Below, in pieces: positions 26,259 to 34,868 of a stretch of 64,000 nt of DNA; within the stretch, counting starts at the first letter, position 1, and each line of letters starts with the position of its first letter. The stretch comes from Lysobacterales bacterium (GTDB taxonomy: Bacteria > Pseudomonadota > Gammaproteobacteria > Xanthomonadales > Rhodanobacteraceae), in assembly GCA_017305055.1 (NCBI GenBank), contig JAFKMZ010000009.1, positions 37,087 through 101,086 of the forward strand, given 5' to 3'. Made by a program: the position numbers and the translations under genes. The notes under the pieces were generated by a model. That model was not told the DNA's origin. It searched no databases and saw only the letters and a program-made list of their open reading frames with translations.

Positions 26259-27229
26259 GCAAAATGTTCCCAGCTGCGCGTGCCTGGGGTGAGCCAGCCG
26301 CCATGCCCGTCGCGCACGCGCACCCCGCTGCCGGCCACGATGCGCCCGATCCAGGCCACCCCGCAGCCGACCCGGCCCAGGTCGGTCAGCGCCTGCTGCA
26401 GGTGCTCCGGGGCGACGGTGAAGCACAGCTCATAGTTGTCACCCCCGGTGAGGGCGAATTCCAGCGACTCGCTCTCGCCGTGCAGCTCGCGCAACGCGCG
26501 CGAACGCGGCAGCAACGTGGCATCGAGCTCGGCGCCGACACCGCTGGCGGCACAGATGTGGCCGAGGTCGCCCAGCAGGCCATCGGAAACATCGATGCAG
26601 GCACTGGCCAGGCCGCGCAGCGCGATGCCGGCCGCCACGCGCGGCACCGGCCGCTCCAGCCGCTCGACCAGCTGCCTGCGCAGCGCCGCCCGCTCCGGCG
26701 TGTCGCGCGGCGGGTCGCGCAATGCGTACAGGCCGGCGACACCGTCGCCAAGTGTGCCGGTCACCAGCACCACGTCGCCGACGCGGGCGCCGGACCGCAA
26801 TAGGGCAGCGCCCGCCGGCACCAGGCCATGCACGGCGACGCTGATGCTGAGCGGGCCGCTGGTGGTGTCTCCGCCGACCAGGGCCACCTGGTATTCACGC
26901 GCCAGCTGCGCAAAGCCCGCTGCGAGCTCCTGCACGAACGCGGCGTCGGCCCGGCGCAAAGTCAAGGCCAGCAGCGCCCAGGCCGGCGCCGCGCCCATCG
27001 CCGCCAGATCCGACAGGTTCACCGCCAACGCCTTCCAGCCCAGGGCGGCGGGCGCCGTACCTGGCAGGAAATGCACGCCCTCGACCATGGTGTCGAGCGC
27101 CACCACCAGCTCCTGGCTAGGCGGCACGCGAACCACGGCACCATCGTCGCCCATGCCCACGCTGACGTCCGCGCGTGGCACCTGGGTGCCGTCCTGGATC
27201 ATGGCGATCAAGTCAAATTCCGTGCCCAT
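26255..27229 (-). CDS. thiL: Thiamine-monophosphate kinase
   Basis: A 324-residue kinase making thiamine diphosphate from thiamine monophosphate and ATP. It starts MGTEFDLIA and shows GDDGAVV, the magnesium/ATP segment DTMVEGVHF, NLSDLAAMGA, GGDTTSGPL and IDVSDGLLGDLGHI, all typical of ThiL. Length is normal. It lies after nusB (107 bp gap) and its stop overlaps the GTG start of pgpA. Confidence 0.95.
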   Translation of the reverse strand: MGTEFDLIAMIQDGTQVPRADVSVGMGDDGAVVRVPPSQELVVALDTMVEGVHFLPGTAPAALGWKALAVNLSDLAAMGAAPAWALLALTLRRADAAFVQELAAGFAQLAREYQVALVGGDTTSGPLSISVAVHGLVPAGAALLRSGARVGDVVLVTGTLGDGVAGLYALRDPPRDTPERAALRRQLVERLERPVPRVAAGIALRGLASACIDVSDGLLGDLGHICAASGVGAELDATLLPRSRALRELHGESESLEFALTGGDNYELCFTVAPEHLQQALTDLGRVGCGVAWIGRIVAGSGVRVRDGHGGWLTPGTRSWEHFA

Positions 27230-27336
27230 CGCTTGTCGCCGTAGCGCTCCTCCAGGAGCGAAGCCTGCATGGCCGCATCGTGGGCCGCCGCCGGATCACC
27301 GCCGGCGCACCGCGGACCAGCCGCCGCCATGGCGGA

Positions 27337-27783
27337 TCAACCGGTCTTTTCCAGCGCGCGCAGGTCGCCGGCCAGCGCATCCAGTACGCCATTCACGTAG
27401 CTGTGACCGTGATCGGCACCAAAACGCTTGGTGACCTCGATCGCCTCGTTGAGCACCACGCGATACGGCACATCCAGGCGGAACTTCAACTCGTAGGTGG
27501 CCATGCGCAATACCGCTCGCTCGATGGGGTCGACCTGTTCGACCTCGCGGTCGAGATGCGGCCGCAAGGCGGCGTCCAGCAGCGCCACGTTGCGTTCCAC
27601 GCCGCGCAGCAAGTCCTCGAAATACTCGAGGTCGGCGACCTGCATGTCCTGCTCGTGCTCGAACTGCCGGATCACCGCGGCCATGCCGTTGCCGCTCATC
27701 TGCCAGGCATACAGCGCCTGCAGGGCACGGCGACGCGAACGCGAGCGCGCTGCCGGATCCAGCGCCTGCGGATCGCGGCTCAT
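27337..27783 (-). CDS. nusB: Transcription antitermination factor NusB
   Basis: A 148-residue all-helical RNA-binding protein that acts with NusE (S10) on rRNA boxA sites. The basic N-terminus [17 protein letters not shown] and the C-terminal [14 protein letters not shown] and YVNGVLDAL are diagnostic. The ATG at 27783 overlaps the ribH stop codon by four bases (ATGA), the usual ribH-nusB coupling. Confidence 0.95.
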   Translation of the reverse strand: MSRDPQALDPAARSRSRRRALQALYAWQMSGNGMAAVIRQFEHEQDMQVADLEYFEDLLRGVERNVALLDAALRPHLDREVEQVDPIERAVLRMATYELKFRLDVPYRVVLNEAIEVTKRFGADHGHSYVNGVLDALAGDLRALEKTG

Positions 27784-28244
27784 CCCAGCTGGCGATACAG
27801 GCTGGCCATCTCCAATGCGGCCATCGCCGCATCGGCGCCCTTGTTGCCGGCCTTGGTCCCGGCGCGCTCGATGGCCTGCTCGATGCTGTCCGTGGTGAGC
27901 ACGCCAAAGGCGACCGGTACGCCCGAATCCTGGGCCACGCGGGCCAGGCCCTTGGCGCACTCGCCGGCGACCAGATCGAAATGCGGGGTTGCGCCGCGGA
28001 TCACCGCGCCCAGGGCAACGATCGCCGCATAGCGTCCGGAAGCCGCCAGCCTGCCCACCACCGGCGCCAGCTCCCACGCGCCAGGCACACGCACCAGCTC
28101 GATCGCGCTGTCCTTCACCCCATGGCGCAGCAGCACGTCACGCGCCCCGGCCACCAGGGGCTCGACCACGAATCCGTTGAAGCGCGCGGCCACCAGCGCG
28201 TAGCGCCCCTGGGCCGCGGCAAAGTCGCCTTCGATGATCTTCAT
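27780..28244 (-). CDS. ribH: 6,7-dimethyl-8-ribityllumazine synthase
   Basis: A 154-residue enzyme joining the DHBP product of RibB with the pyrimidine intermediate to form the lumazine precursor of riboflavin. Motifs are [36 protein letters not shown] and [12 protein letters not shown] with [10 protein letters not shown]. The ATG at 28244 starts MKIIEGDF. It lies 131 bp after the LD-carboxypeptidase gene and overlaps nusB. Confidence 0.95.
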   Translation of the reverse strand: MKIIEGDFAAAQGRYALVAARFNGFVVEPLVAGARDVLLRHGVKDSAIELVRVPGAWELAPVVGRLAASGRYAAIVALGAVIRGATPHFDLVAGECAKGLARVAQDSGVPVAFGVLTTDSIEQAIERAGTKAGNKGADAAMAALEMASLYRQLG

Positions 28245-28375
28245 TGCGCGTTCCTTGGGCGGGTGTCCCGTGAGGGCGGACATTTTACGGGTTTGACCCC
28301 ATTCCTGCTCGCGGCCGGCTGGACGCTGCCGCAACGCACGGACGCCGGCGCCAGCGGCGATACCTGGCCAGCACC

Positions 28376-29344
28376 CTACGGCGCGGGTAGTTCCGGCGCT
28401 GCCCACGCCAGATGCGGATAGCCGGTGCAGTCGAGTTGCGCGCGGCCGGCAGCCACCCGCAACCGCGCCGGCGCGCCAAACGGCAGGGTCAGCTGGCGCC
28501 CCGCATGGCCATGCGGCAGGCCGTCCACCAGCGGGATGCCTGCCATCCGGCCGATCTGCGCAAACGCCGCCGCGAGGTCGTAGCCGTGGTCGCGCGGCCC
28601 TGGCCGGCAATGCTCGAACGTGCCCAACACCAGGGCCTGCTGGCGGCCAAGCACGCCGGCAAGCTGCAACTGGTACAGCCAGCGTTCGATGCGGAACGGC
28701 GGTTCGCCGAGATCCTCGACGAACAGGATGCCGCCCTCGATCGCCGGAAAATACGGTGTACCCAGCAGGCTGCACAGCACCGCCAGGTTGCCGCCCCACA
28801 GCGGTCCGCGCACGTCGAGCCCGGGTTCGGCTGCCGTGTCCCAGGCCAGCGTCGTTTCCGGCGCGGTCAGCGTGGCCCAGAGCTGGCGCCAGGTGGGTTC
28901 ATCCAAAGGCTCTGCGCCGAGATCAGCCAGCAAGGGGCCGGTGAACGTGCACAGGCCGCTGCGCGCATGCAGCGCAAGCTGCAGCGCGGTGAAATCGCTG
29001 TGCCCGACCAGCGCGGTGGGGGCACCGGCCAGGCGCTCGCGCAGCGCCGCGTAGTGCAAGTGCGGCAGCAGCCGTGTGGCGCCGTAGCCGCCGCGCGTCG
29101 CCAGCACGAGGTCTGGCAGTTCGGGCAGCGTGGCCAGGTCGTTGAGGTCCGCCGCGCGCTCGGCATCGCTGCCGGCAAAGCGCAGCTCGCTGCGCCCCAG
29201 CACCTGCAGTCCGCTCACCCCGCAGCCGGCCAGGCGCAGGCGCGCCACGCCGCGGGTCATCACTGCCGGATCGGGCGCGTAGCCGGATGGAGCAACCAGG
29301 TGGACATGGACACCACGCTGGGGCACCGGTGGCAGCTCAGACAT
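28376..29344 (-). CDS. LD-carboxypeptidase (peptidase S66 family)
   Basis: A 322-residue serine peptidase of the LdcA/muramoyltetrapeptide carboxypeptidase family, which trims the terminal D-alanine of murein tetrapeptides in the cytoplasm during peptidoglycan recycling. The nucleophile motif is VGHSDFTAL (usually GYSD), preceded by [11 protein letters not shown]. The glutamate and histidine of the Ser-Glu-His triad lie in GGILFVED and GLPHGHAG. The ATG at 29344 overlaps the end of the upstream ribB gene by 8 bp, so the two are cotranslated. An insertion of this gene between ribB and ribH is unusual for the riboflavin operon. Confidence 0.9.
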   Translation of the reverse strand: MSELPPVPQRGVHVHLVAPSGYAPDPAVMTRGVARLRLAGCGVSGLQVLGRSELRFAGSDAERAADLNDLATLPELPDLVLATRGGYGATRLLPHLHYAALRERLAGAPTALVGHSDFTALQLALHARSGLCTFTGPLLADLGAEPLDEPTWRQLWATLTAPETTLAWDTAAEPGLDVRGPLWGGNLAVLCSLLGTPYFPAIEGGILFVEDLGEPPFRIERWLYQLQLAGVLGRQQALVLGTFEHCRPGPRDHGYDLAAAFAQIGRMAGIPLVDGLPHGHAGRQLTLPFGAPARLRVAAGRAQLDCTGYPHLAWAAPELPAP

Positions 29345-30428
29345 AATCGACGACCTCCAGCCCAAAGCCGGCCAGGCCCACGAAATTGCGCGGCGTGCCC
29401 ATGACGCGCAGGCGACACACGCCGAGGTCGGCCAGCATCTGCGCGCCCACGCCAAGCTCGCGCCACGCCCGCTGCTGGGCGGCGCCAGCGGCCGGCACCG
29501 TGGGCTGCCGGCCGAGGCGCGCCAGGACGGCCTGCGCCGTATCGTCACCGGCCAGCACCAGCAGGACACCACGGTCGGCCTCGGCAATCCGCTGCAGCGC
29601 GCTGCTGACCGTGGCGCCAAGCTCGTCGCGGTGCAGATGCAATACGTCGGACAAGGTGTTGCGCACATGGACGCGGCACAGCACCGGAGCCGCATCGGTC
29701 AGCACACCACGGGTCAGGGCAAAGTGCAGCTCGCCGCGCAGCGCATCGCGATAGACCACGAGATGGAACGCACCGAAATCCGTGGTCACGTCCTCCTCGT
29801 GGACCCGTTTCACGGTCTGCTCCGTCTCCAGCCGGTAGCGGATCAGGTCGGCGATGGAGCCGATCTTCAAACCGTGTTTGGCGGCAAAGACTTCCAGATC
29901 CGGGCGCCGTGCCATGCTGCCGTCGTCGCGCATCACCTCGATCAGCACCGCGGCCGGCTCCAGTCCGGCCAGCGCGGCGAGGTCGCAGCCGGCTTCGGTA
30001 TGTCCTGCGCGCACCAGCACGCCGCCGGGCTGCGCGGTGAGCGGGAACACGTGGCCGGGCTGGTGCAGGTCGGCGGGGCTGGCGTCCGGCTGCACGGCCA
30101 CCTGGATGGTGCGCGCGCGGTCGTGCGCCGAGATGCCGGTGGTGACACCCGTGGCCGCCTCGATGGATACGGTGAAATTGGTGTGCTGCGCCGAGGTGTT
30201 CTCGCTCACCATCGGCCGCAGGCCGAGCTGGTGCGTGCGCTGCTCGGTCAGGGTCAGGCACAGCAGGCCGCGTGCCTCGCGCACCATGAAGTTGACGTCC
30301 TCGGCGCGGACCTTGACCGCGGCCATGATGAGGTCGCCTTCGTTCTCGCGGCCCTCGTCGTCGAGGATGATGACCATGCGGCCGGCGCGGACGTCGTCGA
30401 TGATTTCGGGGATGGTATTGAATGGCAT
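29337..30428 (-). CDS. ribB: 3,4-dihydroxy-2-butanone-4-phosphate synthase with degenerate GTP cyclohydrolase II domain (RibBX type)
   Basis: A 363-residue fusion. Residues 1 to about 205 form a complete RibB domain (DDEGRENEGDLIMAA, HTEAGCDLAALAGL) that makes DHBP from ribulose 5-phosphate. The remaining 155 residues align with GTP cyclohydrolase II, but the zinc triad SECLTGD...RCDCG is replaced by VRNTLSD...HRDELG, and the GTP-binding GRGIG-like stretch is missing. The second domain should therefore not open GTP. This matches the RibBX variant known in Proteobacteria. An active GTP cyclohydrolase II must be encoded elsewhere. The ATG at 30428 starts MPFNTIPEII. Confidence 0.9.
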   Translation of the reverse strand: MPFNTIPEIIDDVRAGRMVIILDDEGRENEGDLIMAAVKVRAEDVNFMVREARGLLCLTLTEQRTHQLGLRPMVSENTSAQHTNFTVSIEAATGVTTGISAHDRARTIQVAVQPDASPADLHQPGHVFPLTAQPGGVLVRAGHTEAGCDLAALAGLEPAAVLIEVMRDDGSMARRPDLEVFAAKHGLKIGSIADLIRYRLETEQTVKRVHEEDVTTDFGAFHLVVYRDALRGELHFALTRGVLTDAAPVLCRVHVRNTLSDVLHLHRDELGATVSSALQRIAEADRGVLLVLAGDDTAQAVLARLGRQPTVPAAGAAQQRAWRELGVGAQMLADLGVCRLRVMGTPRNFVGLAGFGLEVVDYV

Positions 30429-30496
30429 GCCTGGTTCCGGAGTTCGCGAGTTCCTGTCATCCCAGCGCGAGCTGGAACGACCCTGGGGGGGGTGGA

Positions 30497-31138
30497 TCAG
30501 ATGAAGCCGTGTCGTTCGAGGAAGGCCGCATCCAGTGGTGGTGTGCCGCCGCTGCCGAGCAAGCGCTCGACGTAGCGCGCCAGCAGGTCGACCTCGATGT
30601 TCACCGGATCGCCGGTTCGCCTTGCCTGGAACGTGGTGTGCCCGACCGTATGCGGGACCAGGTTCACCCCGAAACGTGTTCCGGCCACCTCGTTCACGGT
30701 GAGGCTGGTGCCATCGATGCACACCGAGCCCTTGCCGGCGACATATCTCTGCAGGCCGGCTGGCAGCTCGAAGGTCCAGCGTTGGGACCGTGCGTCGGCG
30801 GCGACCGACACCACCGTGCCCACGCCGTCCACGTGGCCGGACACCAGGTGGCCGCCCAGGCGGTCCGCCAGGCGCAGCGCCGGCTCCAGGTTCACCGCGT
30901 CACCCGCAACCAGCCGGCCCAGCGTGGTGCGCGACAAGGTCTCCACGGAAACATCGAAACCGGCGGTGCCTTGCCGCCACTCCACCACGGTCAGGCACAC
31001 CCCGGCCACGGCAATGGAATCGCCGAGCTGGATGTCGTCGACGCCGAGCGCGCCCGCCTCCACCAGCAGCCGCGCGTCGCCGCCGCGCCGCTCCAGGCGC
31101 AACACATGACCCACGCCGCGCACGATGCCGGTGAACAT
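30497..31138 (-). CDS. ribE: Riboflavin synthase, alpha chain
   Basis: A 213-residue enzyme that dismutates two lumazine molecules into riboflavin. It begins MFTGIV, the invariant start of the family, and has two lumazine-binding repeats: GDSIAVAGVCLTV in the first and GSVCIDGTSLTVNEV in the second, with GHLVSGHVDGVG between. Length is normal. The gene is the first behind the FMN riboswitch, so it and the genes after it should be repressed when FMN is plentiful. A possible earlier start three codons upstream is ignored in favour of MFTGIV. Confidence 0.95.
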   Translation of the reverse strand: MFTGIVRGVGHVLRLERRGGDARLLVEAGALGVDDIQLGDSIAVAGVCLTVVEWRQGTAGFDVSVETLSRTTLGRLVAGDAVNLEPALRLADRLGGHLVSGHVDGVGTVVSVAADARSQRWTFELPAGLQRYVAGKGSVCIDGTSLTVNEVAGTRFGVNLVPHTVGHTTFQARRTGDPVNIEVDLLARYVERLLGSGGTPPLDAAFLERHGFI

Positions 31139-31267
31139 CAGCGGCACTCCACGGCACGGAGGACGGCCGGACCAGCATCAGGAATGGACTTCATGCGACA
31201 CCCCGCACCGACGCAAACCACCGACGTCCCAGGGCTCGCCACCGGGCACGCGAACGCGCCTGCCCGA

Positions 31268-31460
31268 CCGTCTTCTCTTCATCCGGACTGTGCGGTAGCG
31301 GCACGCCGCTGCCAACCGTCGGCTCCGGCATCGGACCGGATCTGCTGACCCTGCAGCCAGGTCACGAAGGGCCTGGTCGCCGGCGCTCGCGGGCTCATCG
31401 AACGGCAGCGCCGCCCAACCTACCGCCGGTGGGGAATTTCGCCCCGCCCTGAAGACGTTG
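31268..31460 (-). ncRNA. FMN riboswitch (RFN element)
   Basis: Read on the minus strand, the conserved blocks appear in the right order: CTTCAGGGCGGGGCGAAATT then CCCCACCGGCGGTA, GAGCCCGCGAGCG, GTCAGCAGATCCGGT, GCCGGAGCCGACGGT and finally CAGTCCGGATGAAGAGAAGA. These are the core of the FMN aptamer. It lies 130 bases before the ribE start and after the ribD stop. No clear terminator stem with a U-run was found behind it, so control of ribE translation start is as likely as attenuation. Confidence 0.95.
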
Positions 31461-31544
31461 CCTGTCGACCATGCAGCCGGTCGACCCGCGCAGTCTAGCA
31501 CCGCCCCGCGTGGCCCGGCCCGGCTCGCCGCCACGGCGAACTCC

Positions 31545-32810
31545 CTACCGCGATGCAGGCTCCTGGCGCAGACGCAGGCGCCAGTCCGCGCCGAGCATGC
31601 GCTGCTCGACCAGGTGCAGCTCCCAGCGGCCCGCCATGTCGGCCAGCGGCGGCAAATGCAGCAGCGGCAGCGCCGCATCGCCAAGCAGCAGCGGCGCCAC
31701 GTAAAGCAGCAGCTCATCGACCAGGCCGGCGGCAAACAACGCCCCGCCCAGCGTCGGACCGGCCTCGACCTGCACCTCGTTGCAGCCGCGCGTGGCCAGC
31801 AACGCCAGGACCGCGGGCAGGTCCAGCCTTCCATCGGGCGCGGCCACGGCGACCCGCTCGACCCGAGCAAAGCGCCCGTCGGCGCAGGTGGCATCGGCAG
31901 CATGCACGAGCAGGGTCGGGGCACTGCCGTCCAGCACGTGGCTGCCGGCTGGCGTGCGCAGGGAGCGATCGAGCACCACGCGGAGCGGTGGCGTGAAGTC
32001 CAGGCCGTGACTTGCCCCTGGCGCGGCGTCCGTCGCAAAAGCAGCCCCCCCAACCCAACCCTCTCCCCCGGCGGAGCCAGGGGAGAGGGACTCGTCGCGG
32101 CTGCCTGCGCGCTCCGTGGCCGCGACGGCGGAAGGGTGCCCATGGGCCATTGCACCGGGGGTCGCCTGCGGCAGGCGGACGGTCAGCCGCGGATCGTCGG
32201 CGCAGACGGTACCGCTGCCGGTGAGGATGGCCGAGCTGCGGGCGCGCCAGTGCTGCACGTCGGCGCGGGCGGCAGCACCGGTGATCCATTGCGACCGGCC
32301 ATTGGCCAAGGCCGTCCGGCCGTCCAGGCTGATGGCCTGCTTCAGCCGCAGCCACGGGCGGCCGCGCTCGATGCGGCTGAAAAATCCCGGATTCAGGTCA
32401 CGCGCGGGCGCCGCCAGCAGGCCGACCTCGACCTCAATGCCGGCGCCGCGCAACATGGCGAAGCCGCGCCCGGCAATCTTCGGCGAGGGGTCCCCGGTTG
32501 CCGCGACCACCCGCGCCACGCCAGCCTCGACCAGGGCCAGCGCACACGGCGGCGTGCGCCCGTAGTGCGCGCACGGCTCCAGGGTCACATACGCGGTGGC
32601 GCCGCGCGCGTGCGCGCCGGCCTCGCCCAGCGCCAGGACTTCGGCATGCGGCTCGCCGGCATGCCGATGCCAGCCGGTACCGACCACTTCGGCGCCATGG
32701 GCGATCACGCAGCCGACCCGCGGATTGGGCTGGGTCGTATACAGGCCACGCTCGGCCAGGCGCAGCGCATGCGCCATGTGCAGATGGTCGAGGGCTGAAA
32801 AGCCGGTCAT
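31545..32810 (-). CDS. ribD: Bifunctional deaminase/reductase RibD with an in-frame repeat-derived insertion
   Basis: A 421-residue protein, about 50 longer than usual. Residues 1-145 form the deaminase with zinc ligands in HAEVLAL (H55) and LEPCAHYGRTPPC (C80, C89). Residues 150 onward are the reductase (LKQAISLDGRTA, SGTVCADDPRLTVR). At residues 215-273 (DNA 31992-32168) a segment with ESLSPGSAGGEGWVGG interrupts the usual step from DDPRLTVRLP to PLRVVLD; it encodes a copy of the genome's GGGGAGAGGG repeat. The start at 32810 (MTGFSALDH) fits relatives; a GTG at 32867 is possible. The gene lies upstream of, and not behind, the FMN riboswitch. Confidence 0.92.
   Translation of the reverse strand: MTGFSALDHLHMAHALRLAERGLYTTQPNPRVGCVIAHGAEVVGTGWHRHAGEPHAEVLALGEAGAHARGATAYVTLEPCAHYGRTPPCALALVEAGVARVVAATGDPSPKIAGRGFAMLRGAGIEVEVGLLAAPARDLNPGFFSRIERGRPWLRLKQAISLDGRTALANGRSQWITGAAARADVQHWRARSSAILTGSGTVCADDPRLTVRLPQATPGAMAHGHPSAVAATERAGSRDESLSPGSAGGEGWVGGAAFATDAAPGASHGLDFTPPLRVVLDRSLRTPAGSHVLDGSAPTLLVHAADATCADGRFARVERVAVAAPDGRLDLPAVLALLATRGCNEVQVEAGPTLGGALFAAGLVDELLLYVAPLLLGDAALPLLHLPPLADMAGRWELHLVEQRMLGADWRLRLRQEPASR
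32059..32089. repeat. GGGGAGAGG inverted repeat inside ribD
   Basis: CCTCTCCCC (32060-32068) pairs perfectly with GGGGAGAGG (32080-32088) over an 11-base loop. It is the same kind of hairpin seen between genes at 8913-9036 and 37876-37925, here read as coding sequence in ribD without breaking the frame. Confidence 0.75.
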
Positions 32811-32853
32811 CCAGCGACGGTCCCGGGCAGCAGGCGACCCACGGGCTGGCGCC

Positions 32854-33354
32854 TCACTCCTTGTCACCCAGCAGCGGCAGCTGCAGGCTCTCCAGGCCAG
32901 GCAGGTCGCGCTCGAGCCGCTCGATTTCCTCGCGGAACGCCTGCATGTCCTCGAACTTGCGGTATACCGAGGCGAAGCGCACGTAGGCCACGTGATCGAG
33001 CTGCTTCAGCTCGCGCATCACCAGCTCGCCGACCTGGCGCGAGGACACCTCGCGCTCGGCGCCGCGACGCAAGTCGTTGACGATGGCGAGCACGGCCGCG
33101 TCGACGGCATCGCCGCTGACCGGGCGCTTCTGCAGCGCGCGCTCGAAACCCACACGCAGCTTGTGCTCGTCGAAGGCCTCACGCCGCTTGCCGCTCTTGA
33201 CGATCGTCGGCAGCTTGAGTTCGGCCGTCTCGAAGGTGTTGAAGCGCTCGCCGCAGCGTGGGCACTCGCGGCGGCGGCGCACGCTGCCGCCGTCCTCGGT
33301 CAGGCGCGAGTCGATGACACGGGTATCGTCGTGCTGGCAGAACGGGCAATGCAT
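32854..33354 (-). CDS. nrdR: Ribonucleotide reductase transcriptional repressor NrdR
   Basis: A 166-residue regulator that binds NrdR boxes before ribonucleotide reductase genes according to the ATP/dATP state. The N-terminal zinc ribbon is CPFC and CPRCGERF; the ATP-cone follows from about residue 49 ([18 protein letters not shown]). Length is slightly above average because of a C-terminal tail rich in charged residues. It lies between glyA and ribD, a conserved arrangement. No nrd gene is in the window. Confidence 0.96.
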   Translation of the reverse strand: MHCPFCQHDDTRVIDSRLTEDGGSVRRRRECPRCGERFNTFETAELKLPTIVKSGKRREAFDEHKLRVGFERALQKRPVSGDAVDAAVLAIVNDLRRGAEREVSSRQVGELVMRELKQLDHVAYVRFASVYRKFEDMQAFREEIERLERDLPGLESLQLPLLGDKE

Positions 33355-33358
33355 CAGA

Positions 33359-33462
33359 AGGCCGGGAATGGAGAAACGGGAGTGGAGAATCGGTACGGCC
33401 CCATCCCCGTGCGCGGTACCGCCTTGCCCACTCCCGGTTGCCGATTCCCTACTCCCGGCTTT
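33359..33462. repeat. GGGAATCGG/ACTCCCGG intergenic repeat
   Basis: The 108-bp gap between glyA and nrdR is built from short motifs such as GGGAATGG, GGGAGTGG and GAGAATCGG facing CACTCCCGGTTGCCGATTCC and ACTCCCGG. A related stretch (CGGGAGTCGGGAATCGGGAA) follows ettA at 37819-37845. It looks like a dispersed low-complexity repeat. Confidence 0.6.
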
Positions 33463-34731
33463 TCAGCCATAGACGGGAAACTTGCGGCACTGGGCCTTGA
33501 CCTTGTCGCGCACCTGCGCGGTCACCGCCTCGTCGCCCGCCGCATCGAGCACGTCGCAGATCCACCCGGCCAGCTCGACCACATCGGCCTCGCCGTAGCC
33601 GCGGGTGGTGACCGCGGGCGTGCCGATGCGCAGGCCGGAGGTGACGAAGGGTTTCTGCGGGTCGTTCGGCACGGCGTTCTTGTTCACCGTGATATGCGCC
33701 GCGCCCAGCATGGCCTCGGCATCCTTGCCGGTGATCTCGCGGCCGATGAGGTCGAGCAGCATGAGGTGGTCCTCGGTGCCGCCCGAGACGACCTTGTAGC
33801 CGCGCGCCACGAAGGTGCGGGCCATGGCCTTGGCGTTCTTCACCACCTGTGTCTGGTACGCCTTGAACGCCGGCTCCAGCGCCTCCTTGAACGCCACCGC
33901 CTTGGCGGCGATCACATGCATCAGCGGGCCGCCCTGGATGCCGGGGAAGACGATGGACTGCAGCTTCTTCTCGATTTCCTCGGCGGCGTCGCCCATGGCG
34001 GCGCGCGAGGCCACGATGAAGCCACCGCGTGGGCCACGCAGGGTCTTGTGCGTCGTGGAGGTGACCACGTGCGCATGCGGCAGCGGGCTCGGGTACACGC
34101 CTGCCGCGATCAGGCCTGCCACGTGCGCCATGTCCACGAAGAAGTAGGCGCCGACCTTGTCGGCGATGGCGCGGAAGCGCGCCCAGTCCATGATCTGCGA
34201 ATAGGCGCTGAAGCCGGCCACGATCATCCTTGGCTTGTGCTCGACGGCCAGGCGCTCGACCTCGTCGTAATCCACCAGCCCATGCTCGTTCACCCCGTAC
34301 TGCACGGCGTGGAACAACTTGCCGGAAATGTTCGGCTTGGCGCCATGGGTGAGGTGGCCGCCATGCGCGAGCGACATGCCGAGGATGGTGTCGCCGGGTG
34401 CGAGCAACGCGAGGTATACCGCCTGGTTGGCCTGCGAACCGGAGTGCGGCTGCACGTTCGCGTAGTCGGCGCCGAACAACTGCTTGACGCGGTCGATGGC
34501 CAGCTGCTCGGCGACATCGACGTATTCGCAGCCGCCGTAGTAGCGCTTGCCGGGATAGCCCTCGGCGTACTTGTTGGTGAGCTTGGAGCCCTGCGCCTCC
34601 ATCACCCGCGGGCTGGCATAGTTCTCCGAGGCGATCAGCTCGACGTGGTCCTCCTGGCGCTGGCCCTCGGCAGCGATCGCCGCCGCCAATTCGTCGTCGT
34701 AGCCGGCAATCTTGCTGTCCTTGGGAAACAT
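33463..34731 (-). CDS. glyA: Serine hydroxymethyltransferase
   Basis: A 422-residue PLP enzyme that converts serine and tetrahydrofolate into glycine and methylene-tetrahydrofolate. Motifs include [48 protein letters not shown] and the PLP-lysine segment [14 protein letters not shown]. The start at 34731 ([12 protein letters not shown]) has GAGG upstream. It is the first gene of the minus-strand run that continues through nrdR and the riboflavin genes. Confidence 0.97.
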   Translation of the reverse strand: MFPKDSKIAGYDDELAAAIAAEGQRQEDHVELIASENYASPRVMEAQGSKLTNKYAEGYPGKRYYGGCEYVDVAEQLAIDRVKQLFGADYANVQPHSGSQANQAVYLALLAPGDTILGMSLAHGGHLTHGAKPNISGKLFHAVQYGVNEHGLVDYDEVERLAVEHKPRMIVAGFSAYSQIMDWARFRAIADKVGAYFFVDMAHVAGLIAAGVYPSPLPHAHVVTSTTHKTLRGPRGGFIVASRAAMGDAAEEIEKKLQSIVFPGIQGGPLMHVIAAKAVAFKEALEPAFKAYQTQVVKNAKAMARTFVARGYKVVSGGTEDHLMLLDLIGREITGKDAEAMLGAAHITVNKNAVPNDPQKPFVTSGLRIGTPAVTTRGYGEADVVELAGWICDVLDAAGDEAVTAQVRDKVKAQCRKFPVYG

Positions 34732-34768
34732 TCTGACCTCATCGGGTAACGGCGGGTTGGCAGGCTGG

Positions 34769-34797
34769 ATTGTAGCTGTCACGTGCCATGGCGGCCA
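34769..34797 (-). promoter_or_regulatory. Candidate sigma-70 promoter of glyA
   Basis: On the minus strand TACAAT (34774-34769) lies 38 bases before the glyA ATG, with a poor -35 (TGGCCG) 17 bases further up. The -10 is good; the -35 is weak, as is common in this group. Confidence 0.4.
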
Positions 34798-34868
34798 CTT
34801 GGTGGCGTTTGCGGGCGCATGCTGCATCGCGTACGGTACGACGCGTGCAACCTGCCCAGGACGCCCGC

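Noticed and set aside
29500-29790. GTP cyclohydrolase II activity for the C-terminal half of the RibB fusion
   Set aside because: The zinc cysteines and the GTP-binding stretch are absent, so a bifunctional RibBA annotation is not supported.
34732-34868. Glycine riboswitch before glyA
   Set aside because: The short leader lacks the tandem conserved blocks of the glycine aptamer; only an ordinary promoter-like TACAAT was seen.
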